From Opitutus sp. GAS368 (GTDB lineage Bacteria; Verrucomicrobiota; Verrucomicrobiae; Opitutales; UBA953), in assembly GCA_943332745.1 (NCBI GenBank), contig CALQQQ010000082.1, positions 1 through 5,904 on the forward strand: 5,904 nucleotides of DNA, read 5' to 3'. The notes under the pieces were generated by a model that made no database searches, was not told the DNA's origin, and worked only from the letters and a program-made list of their open reading frames with translations. Position numbers and translations under genes: made by a program. Position 1 is the stretch's first letter, and each line of letters opens with the position of its first letter. This document shows positions 1 to 5,886 of this stretch, in pieces.

Positions 1-2
1 CC

Positions 3-1934
3 AAGGATCCTTGGTTCCGCCCTTCCGACGTAGCGGTCCACCCGGATGGCTCCCTGTTTGTCGCCGATTGGTATGACGCCGGCGTCGGCGGTCACGCCAT
101 GGCCGACCACGATGCAAACTATCTCCGCGGCCGCATTTACCGGGTCGCCAGCAAGGGCGCCGCCCTGGTCAACCCGAAGGTCAGCGAGCTCACGCTGGAA
201 AGCGCCTTAGTGGCCCTCCAGTCCCCCAACAAGGCCACACAGTATAATGCCTACACCCATCTCGTGAAACTGGGCGACAGTGCCGTCCCTGCCCTGCAGG
301 CCCTCGCTGCCAAAGGCGATAACCGTATGCGTGCCCGCGCGCTGGCCATCTTGGTCCGCAACCCTGTCGCCGCCGTCCCGGCCCTCCGTACTGCGCTCAC
401 CGACAAGGATCCCGAGCTCATCGTCGCCGCCCTCCGCCTCGCCGCGATGCGTGGCGCTGGCCGTCAGCTCGAAACCTCGCCGCTCGCGAATGAGCCCGGC
501 CTAGTCAATAGCCTCATCACCCATGCCGACCCGCAAGTTCGCCGTCAGCTGGCCATCTCGCTCTACCATTCCTCCCAAGGCACCGAAATCTGGGCCAAGC
601 TCGCCGCCCTGCATGACGGCGTCGATCGCTGGAACCTCGAAGCCCTCGGTATCGGCGCCATCGGCAACGATGATAAGTGCTTTGATGCCTGGATGAGCGA
701 AGTGAAGGGCAATTGGAATACCGCGGGTGGCCGCGATATCGTCTGGCGCCTCCGCACCCCGAAGGCCGCCCCGCTCCTCGTCCAGTTGATTCTCGCCGAC
801 CCCAGCCAGCTCCGCTACCTGCGTTCGTTCGACTTCCTTCCTGATTCGCCAGAACGCGATGCCGCCTTGCTCCAATTGGCCAAAGCCAATCCGTCGCTCA
901 CGATCCTCACGGAGTCCCTCCAAAGGCTCACGCGCACGGCGGCCAGGAATACTCCCGAGTTCAAAGCCATCGTCGAAGCAGCCCTCACTCGCTCGCAGGG
1001 TAAGCCCGCCTTTGTCGACCTAATCAGCGCCATGGGCGTCGGCACGCATGCCGATGAACTCCTCCAGACGGCCTTCGCCCTAGGCTCCGCCCCCGAAGCC
1101 CTCGACGCGATCAACCTCTTGCTCCGCGAAAAGGCTACCGCCACCAAAGTCCGCGACGTACTCAGCAAGGGTAAGCCCAGCGAAGCCAGCACCCTGATCG
1201 CGATGCTGGGTAACCTTGGCCAAGCGACGGCCAAGGAGATCCTGCGCGACGAAGTACTCAACGCCCCCACGGCCGAACGGAAGAGCGAGGCCATCCGCGC
1301 ACTCGCCAAGACCCAAGCCGGTGCGAGCCAGCTCCTGACGCTCGCCAAGGAAGGTCGTTTCCCCGCCGAACTGCGCGGGGTCGCCGCCTCGGCGCTGACC
1401 CAGGTCCAATACAACGCCCTTAAAAATGATATCACCCGGGAATTCCCGACTCCGGGCAGCCTCGGCGGCAGCCGCCTGCCCTCGATTCCCGAGCTAAGCA
1501 AACTACGCGGCGACGCCGCCCAAGGAAAAATCGTTTTCGAACGACCCGCGAGCTCCTGCATCCTCTGCCACCGTCTGGGTGATCTCGGCGCCGACTTCGG
1601 CCCTGCCTTAAGCGGCATCGGCGCCAAGCTCCCGAAGGAAGCCATCTTCGACTCCATCATCAACCCCAACGCCGGCCTCTCGATGGGCTTCGAGACCACG
1701 GAACTCACCCTTCGAGGTAACAATGCCGCCATGGGCATCGTGCGCAGCGAAACCGCCCAGGAAGTCGTCCTCGCGCTGCCCGGTGGCGCCTTGCAGAAGT
1801 TCAGCACCGCTGACATTCAGCGCCGCAATAAGCTTACGACCTCGATGATGCCCAGTGGTCTCAATCAGGCACTGACGCAGCAAGACTTAGTGGACTTGGT
1901 CGAATACCTCTCGACACAGAAAGCCGTCAAGTAA
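3..1934 (+). CDS. PVC-type heme-binding CxxCH protein with dehydrogenase-like propeller end and HEAT repeats (5' partial)
   Basis: The frame is open from the window edge, so the ATG at 99 is internal: the 32 codons before it encode DPWFRPSDV and ADWYDAGVGGH, characteristic of the end of the Pirellula/Verrucomicrobium membrane-bound dehydrogenase domain (TIGR02604 type). Numbering from Met99 as residue 1, GRIYRV closes this domain. Residues about 30-120 are alpha-helical HEAT-like repeats, followed by a longer helical region. Residues about 475-611 form the C-terminal heme-binding domain (TIGR02603 type) with C487-I-L-C490-H491 (bases 1557-1571) for covalent c-type heme. Met583/584 before PSGL is the likely distal ligand. 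The family is expected to be exported and to pass electrons from an unidentified substrate, but any export signal is outside the window. Full-length relatives are usually about 900-1,200 residues, so roughly a third to a half is missing. The SGNH-DUF1080 gene follows after 18 bp, suggesting co-transcription. Family assignment is firm; substrate is unknown. Confidence -1.
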   Translation, partial: KDPWFRPSDVAVHPDGSLFVADWYDAGVGGHAMADHDANYLRGRIYRVASKGAALVNPKVSELTLESALVALQSPNKATQYNAYTHLVKLGDSAVPALQALAAKGDNRMRARALAILVRNPVAAVPALRTALTDKDPELIVAALRLAAMRGAGRQLETSPLANEPGLVNSLITHADPQVRRQLAISLYHSSQGTEIWAKLAALHDGVDRWNLEALGIGAIGNDDKCFDAWMSEVKGNWNTAGGRDIVWRLRTPKAAPLLVQLILADPSQLRYLRSFDFLPDSPERDAALLQLAKANPSLTILTESLQRLTRTAARNTPEFKAIVEAALTRSQGKPAFVDLISAMGVGTHADELLQTAFALGSAPEALDAINLLLREKATATKVRDVLSKGKPSEASTLIAMLGNLGQATAKEILRDEVLNAPTAERKSEAIRALAKTQAGASQLLTLAKEGRFPAELRGVAASALTQVQYNALKNDITREFPTPGSLGGSRLPSIPELSKLRGDAAQGKIVFERPASSCILCHRLGDLGADFGPALSGIGAKLPKEAIFDSIINPNAGLSMGFETTELTLRGNNAAMGIVRSETAQEVVLALPGGALQKFSTADIQRRNKLTTSMMPSGLNQALTQQDLVDLVEYLSTQKAVK

Positions 1935-1952
1935 TCTGCCTTACGCAGCCTC

Positions 1953-3287
1953 ATGAATTCACGCTTCTCCGCGCTGCTACTTTGCCTACCGCTTGCCCTA
2001 CTCGCAGCGGAATCCACGCCCGCCGAACAATACGCCCTGCCGGCGGTATCGGCAGAAGGCTCACTCCCGGGCGAAGGGGCGCTGCGCCGTTACGACGGCT
2101 ACGTGAAGCGCTGGAACACGATCCGGCCGCAGTGGGCGAAGGACGCCGCCAAGGATCAGGGGGCGATCGTCTTCCTGGGTGATTCCATCACTCAAGGCTG
2201 GGGCACGGACTTCAAGAAGGCCTTTGATGGCCTGAAACTCGCCAACCGAGGCATCGGCGGCGACACCACCCGCGGCATGCTGCTCCGCCTACAGGAAGAT
2301 GTCCTCTCGTTGAACCCCAAAGCCGTGGTACTCCTCATGGGCACCAACGACATCGAAGTTGAAGTCCCCGTCGAAGCTATCGGCCGCAACTTCCAGAAGA
2401 TTGTTGCCGCCCTCAAGGCCCATAACCCGAAGATGCCAGTCGTCGTCTGCCGCATCTTCCCGAGCGCAGCCTCGAAGAAGCGTCCAAAGGAAACCATCGC
2501 GGCCGTTAATGCCCTCTTCGATGCCACGGTGAAGAACGAACCGCAGTTCACGGTAGTCGATACGTACGCCCTATTCGCGAACCTCGAAGGCGACGCATTG
2601 CCGGACCTCTTCCCCGACCTGCTCCACCTCAACGCGGGCGGCTACGCCAAGTGGGCCTCGGCGCTACGCCCCGTCTTCGCGACGCTGGGATACCTCGATA
2701 CCCAAGCCGAAGAATTCAAGCCCGACCCAGGATTCGTGAGCCTCTTCAATGGCAAGGATCTCACGGGCTGGGGCTTCCGCCCCACCCCACCCCGCAAGGC
2801 ACCGAAAGCCCCTAAGCCCAACGCGCCCCTCTTCGTGGAAGTCAAGCAGGCGGAAAGTTTCGATGGGAAGACCGAGAGCTCCGACGGACGTTACCGCGCG
2901 ATCAACGGCCGACTCGTGATCACCACCCCCGCCGAAGGACGCCGCATCCAGTCACTCGACACCCTGCGGGACTTCCCCGAAGACTTCGTGCTCAAACTCG
3001 AATTCCGCGCCACACCCAACGCCGACAGCGGCGTCTACCTGCGAAAACCTCAGCTCCAGTGCCGCGACTACCTCGTCGCTGGACCCTACAAGGACCTCAA
3101 GAAATACAAGGCGCAGGATTGGAACGAGCTCATTGTCACGGTGAAGGGCGGCCTCGCCCATGCGGAATGTAATGGCGAGCTCCTCGAGGACGCGATGAAG
3201 TTACCCGAGACCGGACCGATCGGACTCGAAGGCGACCGCGGCCAGATGGAATACCGCCGCCTGCAGATTAACACGCTCGCCCGCTGA
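1953..3287 (+). CDS. Secreted SGNH/GDSL hydrolase fused to a DUF1080 (3-keto-disaccharide hydrolase) domain
   Basis: The 444-residue product begins with a Sec-type signal peptide (hydrophobic core about residues 6-18, cleavage probably near LLAAES). The only early cysteine (C11) lacks a lipobox, so it is probably soluble in the periplasm or secreted. Residues about 70-248 are an SGNH hydrolase: block I GDSIT with nucleophile Ser78, block II GGDTT with Gly103, block III GTND with Asn132, and block V DLLH with Asp222 and His225, so all catalytic positions are intact. Residues about 260-442 are DUF1080 (PF06439, jellyroll fold), beginning FVSLFNGKDLTGW and ending GPIGLEGDRGQMEYR. A Pro/Lys-rich stretch (about 276-292) interrupts its first strands. 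SGNH members remove ester groups, often acetyl, from carbohydrates; characterised DUF1080 relatives cleave 3-keto-glycosides. The real substrate is not evident. There is no convincing Shine-Dalgarno before this ATG; the start is chosen because the signal peptide begins there. Translation may be coupled to the upstream gene. Confidence -1.
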   Translation: MNSRFSALLLCLPLALLAAESTPAEQYALPAVSAEGSLPGEGALRRYDGYVKRWNTIRPQWAKDAAKDQGAIVFLGDSITQGWGTDFKKAFDGLKLANRGIGGDTTRGMLLRLQEDVLSLNPKAVVLLMGTNDIEVEVPVEAIGRNFQKIVAALKAHNPKMPVVVCRIFPSAASKKRPKETIAAVNALFDATVKNEPQFTVVDTYALFANLEGDALPDLFPDLLHLNAGGYAKWASALRPVFATLGYLDTQAEEFKPDPGFVSLFNGKDLTGWGFRPTPPRKAPKAPKPNAPLFVEVKQAESFDGKTESSDGRYRAINGRLVITTPAEGRRIQSLDTLRDFPEDFVLKLEFRATPNADSGVYLRKPQLQCRDYLVAGPYKDLKKYKAQDWNELIVTVKGGLAHAECNGELLEDAMKLPETGPIGLEGDRGQMEYRRLQINTLAR

Positions 3288-3312
3288 GTCGGATTCCGTC
3301 TCACTGCGGCGG

Positions 3313-4083
3313 ATGATTGATTGGATTCATAGCCAGACCTTGCTGCCGGCTGACGGCTGGATCCTGCTGCTTGCGCTCTTCGGGGCGATGTGCATCGGGC
3401 TCTCGAAGTCGGGTCTCGCGGGCACGGCGACACTCAACGTCGTGATCATGGCGAAGATCTTCGGCGCCAAGCCCTCGGTCGGCATCGTGCTGCCGATGCT
3501 CATCGTGGCCGACCTGATGGGCTACCTGATCAACCGTAAGGGCGGCAGCTGGAAGCAGATTGTCCCAATGATCCCGGCGGCGATTGTCGGCGTCATCGCT
3601 GGCTGGCTCCTACTCGACCGGGTCGACAACAACTCAGCCCGCGTCGTCATCGGCGTCCTCATCCTCGCCCTGCTGGCCTTCAACGTCGTCCTGCACCGCC
3701 GCCGCGAACAGCTCCTCGCGCTCACCCGCCACCGCACCTTCACCTGGGGCATGGGCTGGATTGCTGGCCTGTCCACCATGCTCGCCAACGCCGCGGGGCC
3801 AGTGATGACGGTCTACCTGCTCGCCCAGCGGCTGGAGAAAAAAGAGCACCTGGGAGTCTTCTGCCGTTTCTTCCTTTTCATCAACGTCTTCAAGCTCCCC
3901 TTCAGCGGCAGCCTCGGACTCGTCACCGGACCGTCACTGATGACCAATATCATCCTACTCCCTGGCGTCGTCGCCGGCATCATCCTCGGCTGGCAGCTCC
4001 TGAAACGCATGCCGCAGGACGCCTTTGAGTCCATCCTGGCCTGGTTGACCGCTTTCGCGGCGATTTGGCTGATCGTCGGCTGA
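3313..4083 (+). CDS. TSUP (TauE/SafE) family inner-membrane transporter
   Basis: This is a 256-residue, very hydrophobic protein of normal TSUP length. Membrane segments can be read at about 16-32, 38-51, 55-73, 83-101, 109-127, 144-170, 183-203, 208-230 and 237-255. The two pseudo-repeated family signatures are present: GLSKSGLAGT (29-38) in the first half and GLSTMLANAAGP (152-163) in the second. The basic loop HRRREQ (128-133) fits the usual cytoplasmic linker between halves. TSUP proteins export or import small sulfur-containing or organic anions such as sulfite, sulfoacetate or thiosulfate; the cargo cannot be read from sequence. The start is kept at the first ATG because the next in-frame Met (26) would remove most of the first helix. 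The GGCGG before it abuts the ATG and is too close for a normal Shine-Dalgarno. It lies 25 bp behind the SGNH-DUF1080 gene, so co-transcription is likely. It is the only clear transporter in an otherwise exported-enzyme set. Confidence -1.
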   Translation: MIDWIHSQTLLPADGWILLLALFGAMCIGLSKSGLAGTATLNVVIMAKIFGAKPSVGIVLPMLIVADLMGYLINRKGGSWKQIVPMIPAAIVGVIAGWLLLDRVDNNSARVVIGVLILALLAFNVVLHRRREQLLALTRHRTFTWGMGWIAGLSTMLANAAGPVMTVYLLAQRLEKKEHLGVFCRFFLFINVFKLPFSGSLGLVTGPSLMTNIILLPGVVAGIILGWQLLKRMPQDAFESILAWLTAFAAIWLIVG

Positions 4084-4116
4084 CCGCTTGACTCTGCTCG
4101 GCGGCGGCTTGGAAAT

Positions 4117-4121
4117 AAGGG
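4117..4121 (+). promoter_or_regulatory. Probable Shine-Dalgarno for the SMP-30-like gene
   Basis: AAGGG lies four bases before the ATG at 4126, supporting that start together with the signal peptide that begins there. A TTGACT hexamer at 4088-4093 resembles a -35 box, but the expected -10 position around 4111-4117 is GGAAATA and matches poorly, so I do not claim a promoter. Confidence -1.
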
Positions 4122-4125
4122 TCTT

Positions 4126-5031
4126 ATGAAGACCCCTCTTCTCGCCCTCCTCGCCGCCTTCGCTTTCACCGGCTGCCAGACCCAGGAAACCCCGCCCGTC
4201 CAGCGCAACCTCGCCGTGGGCGCTACGCCCGAGAGCGTCACCAAGGGTTTTGGGGGGAAGTATTTCGTGACCCTGATGGGCACCTCCCGCAAAGCGGGCG
4301 ACGGCGACGGTAAGATTGTCAAGGTTGACGGGGACAAGGTCACGGTGCTCACCGAAGGACTCGATGACCCGAAGGGCATCGTCTTTGTCGCCAAACAGCT
4401 AATCACGGCCGATTTCGACAAGGTCTGGTCCATCGACGCCAAGGGCAAGAAGACCCTCCTCGCCGGCCCCTCCGCCTTCCCCACCCCGCCCACGTTCCTG
4501 AACGACGTCGTCGCCTCCCCCGACAAGAAGAGCGTACTGATCACCGACATGGGAGCCGTCACGAAGATGCGCGGCGCCGACGGCAAACTCTTTGCCATCG
4601 ACAGCCCCGAGCACAAGGCCATCCCCGTCATCGCCCGCGTCTTCAAAGTCACGCTCGAAGGCAAGGTCACCGAAGTCATCGCCCCGACCGCCAAGATGCT
4701 CAACCCGAACGGCATCGACGTCCTAGCCGACGGCCGCATCCGCATCGCGGAATTCTTCACCGGCGATGTACTCGAATACAACAAGGGCGAATGGAAGACC
4801 ATCGCCAAGGGCCACCGCTCCGGCGACGGCATCGTCCACGATTCCAAGGGCCGCTTCTACATCTCCGAAGTCTTCACCGGCCGCGTCACCCGCTATGAAG
4901 CCGATGGCTCCGCTCCCAAGGAGCTCGGCCAAGGCCTCAAAGCTGCCGCCGACCACTACCTCGACGAGAAGGCTGGCGTACTCATCGTCCCAGACAGCAA
5001 GGCGGGCGAGCTGGTCTTCCTCGCACTCTAA
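4126..5031 (+). CDS. SMP-30/gluconolactonase-like beta-propeller lipoprotein
   Basis: The 301-residue product starts with a lipoprotein signal: MKTP, a hydrophobic stretch, then FTG-C17 as lipobox. The residue after Cys17 is Gln, not Asp, so outer-membrane sorting is the default expectation. The mature part is a six-bladed-propeller type sequence with SMP-30/gluconolactonase features: repeated strands ending in D-x-K/D-G turns (KVDGD, IDAKGK, VLADGR, HDSKGR, EADGS) and acidic/amide residues at family-like metal-site positions, namely Glu36 in TPESV, Asn126 in FLNDV, Asn195 in NPNGID and Asp234 in GDGIVHD. Family members open sugar lactones using a divalent metal; many related lipoproteins have no known substrate. 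It follows the TSUP gene by 42 bp and has a better Shine-Dalgarno than most starts here. The alternative is an NHL/YncE-like propeller with a structural or binding role. The fold is fairly sure; lactonase activity is inference. Confidence -1.
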   Translation: MKTPLLALLAAFAFTGCQTQETPPVQRNLAVGATPESVTKGFGGKYFVTLMGTSRKAGDGDGKIVKVDGDKVTVLTEGLDDPKGIVFVAKQLITADFDKVWSIDAKGKKTLLAGPSAFPTPPTFLNDVVASPDKKSVLITDMGAVTKMRGADGKLFAIDSPEHKAIPVIARVFKVTLEGKVTEVIAPTAKMLNPNGIDVLADGRIRIAEFFTGDVLEYNKGEWKTIAKGHRSGDGIVHDSKGRFYISEVFTGRVTRYEADGSAPKELGQGLKAAADHYLDEKAGVLIVPDSKAGELVFLAL

Positions 5032-5040
5032 GGGCCTTAG
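5028..5040. other. Short palindrome over the stop codon of the SMP-30-like gene
   Basis: CTAAGG and CCTTAG flank a single G, giving a 13-base near-perfect palindrome containing the TAA stop (5029-5031). As RNA it could only form a five-pair stem with a three-base loop, so on its own it is weak. It sits directly before the larger stem-loop at 5043-5095 and may add to a 3'-end structure. Chance is a reasonable alternative. Confidence -1.
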
Positions 5041-5042
5041 GG

Positions 5043-5095
5043 GTCGGGATAGGGGTAGGCTGGAAAACACTTTCCAACCTTTCCCCCATCCTGGT
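5043..5095 (+). other. Long imperfect stem-loop in the gap after the SMP-30-like gene
   Basis: Base-by-base pairing gives an inner stem TGGAAA (5061-5066) / TTTCCA (5071-5076) around the loop ACAC. Below it are AGG 5057-5059 with CCT 5078-5080, GGGG 5052-5055 with CCCC 5083-5086, and GGAT 5047-5050 with ATCC 5088-5091. These are separated by a C-A mismatch, a 1x2 T internal loop and an A-C mismatch. That is 17 Watson-Crick pairs; G-U pairs and one C-G pair can extend it to 5043/5095. No T-run follows the 3' arm, so it is not a classical Rho-independent terminator. Position suggests a transcript 3' end, attenuation or mRNA-processing element between the SMP-30-like and second SGNH genes. On the opposite strand both single mismatches become G-U wobbles, so an antisense transcript would fold slightly better. 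Confidence -1.
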
Positions 5096-5127
5096 GTCTT
5101 AACGGGATAGTCCCCCGCTTCTTTAGC

Positions 5128-5808
5128 ATGAATAAACTGCTTACCCTCCTTCTCCTGGCCCTCGTCGTCGATGCGCGAGCGCTAGAGCCAATCGCCGCCT
5201 TCAGCCCGGAGAGTCGCATCCTCTTCCAGGGCGACTCGATCACCGACGGCAACCGCGGACGCTCACTCGATCCCAACCACATCCTCGGCCACGGCTACGC
5301 GTTCATCATCGCGGCGCGTCATGGGGCGGCCTTCCCGGAGCGTAAGCTCGACTTCTTCAATCGCGGCGTGAGCGGCAACACGGTACTCAACCTTGAGACG
5401 CGCTGGGCCAAGGACACGCTCGCGCTGAAGCCCGACCTGCTTTCGGTGATGATCGGCGTGAACGATAACGGTAAGGGCGTCCCACTGGAGGCCTATGAGG
5501 CCGCCTATGACAAGATCCTGACCGACGCCCGGGCCCAGAACCCGAAGCTCAAGCTCGTGCTGATGGAGCCATTCGTCCGTCACCCGGGAAAGCCCGTGCC
5601 GGAAGGCATCGTCGCCCGGCAGGCCATCGTGGCGAAACTCGCCCAGAAACATGGCGCCGCCCTCGTCCGCCTTCAGAAACTCTTTGATGACGCCGCCGCC
5701 AAGACCGCCGACGACTACTGGGTCTGGGATAGTGTCCACCCCACCTACCGCGGCCATCAGCTCATGGCCGACGAGTGGGAGCGCGTGGTCCGGGAGACCT
5801 GGAAATAA
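5128..5808 (+). CDS. Secreted SGNH/GDSL hydrolase (second, distinct subfamily)
   Basis: The 226-residue product carries a Sec signal peptide (MNKLL plus a leucine-rich core, with a good AxA cleavage site at A16-R17-A18) and then one compact SGNH domain. Visible catalytic blocks are GDSITDG with Ser37, GVSGNT with Gly83, GVND with Asn112, and D201-S-V-H204-P for the Asp/His pair; all are intact. The GDSITDGNRGR...LGHGYAF arrangement and the HPTYRGHQLMADEW ending are typical of a small carbohydrate-esterase-like SGNH group found with polysaccharide-degradation genes. Removal of acetyl or other acyl esters from sugars is likely, but the substrate is not determined. It is not a recent copy of the SGNH domain at 1953-3287: the two share motifs but differ in spacing and surrounding sequence. 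No Shine-Dalgarno is visible before the start, which is set by the signal peptide. It is separated from the preceding gene by 96 bp containing a stem-loop, so it may be transcribed on its own. Confidence -1.
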   Translation: MNKLLTLLLLALVVDARALEPIAAFSPESRILFQGDSITDGNRGRSLDPNHILGHGYAFIIAARHGAAFPERKLDFFNRGVSGNTVLNLETRWAKDTLALKPDLLSVMIGVNDNGKGVPLEAYEAAYDKILTDARAQNPKLKLVLMEPFVRHPGKPVPEGIVARQAIVAKLAQKHGAALVRLQKLFDDAAAKTADDYWVWDSVHPTYRGHQLMADEWERVVRETWK

Positions 5809-5827
5809 ACGAACGTTTTTGATGCCC

Positions 5828-5848
5828 CCAGCCGCAAGGACGGGCTGG
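5828..5848. other. Intergenic hairpin after the second SGNH gene
   Basis: CCAGCC (5828-5833) pairs with GGCTGG (5843-5848) around a nine-base loop, and an extra G-C pair (5834 with 5841) can form with one bulge. The only T-run (5816-5820) lies before the hairpin, not after it, so it is not a standard terminator in the + direction; the - direction has no T-run either. It may be part of a repeat unit covering most of this gap. Confidence -1.
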
Positions 5849-5862
5849 CTTCCGCTCGGTCA

Positions 5863-5882
5863 GGCCTCAACCTACGGAGGTC
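5863..5882 (+). promoter_or_regulatory. Strong Shine-Dalgarno (5876-5880) within a small hairpin
   Basis: GGAGG at 5876-5880 lies six bases before the ATG at 5887, the clearest ribosome binding site in the window. GGCCTC (5863-5868) can pair with GAGGTC (5877-5882), with one G-U pair and an eight-base loop, which would cover most of the GGAGG. Whether this is real translational control or a by-product of a repeat sequence cannot be decided here. Confidence -1.
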
Positions 5883-5886
5883 CGAC

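Noticed and set aside
1..14. Perfect 14-base palindrome CCAAGGATCCTTGG
   Set aside because: It encodes conserved residues (KDPW) of the heme-binding protein family and needs no other explanation; a protein-binding site inside this coding region is unsupported.
815..1816. 333-codon open frame on the - strand
   Set aside because: It lies wholly inside the heme-binding CxxCH gene, has a low-complexity Ser/Arg/Ala-rich translation and no recognisable domain; long antisense frames are common in GC-rich coding DNA.
3288..3312. Gap between the SGNH-DUF1080 and TSUP genes as a regulatory region
   Set aside because: Only 25 bases, with no hairpin, promoter-like boxes or repeats visible.
4088..4117. 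Promoter before the SMP-30-like gene (TTGACT as -35)
   Set aside because: The sequence at the expected -10 position matches the consensus poorly and the gap is only 42 bp within a likely operon.
3813..4847. 344-codon open frame on the - strand crossing the gap between the TSUP and SMP-30-like genes
   Set aside because: It overlaps two well-supported + strand genes, its translation has no family features, and its composition is typical of an antisense shadow.
5263..5757. 164-codon open frame on the - strand
   Set aside because: It is antisense to the second SGNH gene, whose catalytic motifs are all intact; no independent evidence supports it.
5807..5820. AAAC/GTTT mini-hairpin ending in a five-T run as a terminator of the second SGNH gene
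   Set aside because: The stem is only four AT-rich pairs and would be unstable; the stronger hairpin at 5828-5848 comes after the T-run, the wrong order for a Rho-independent terminator.
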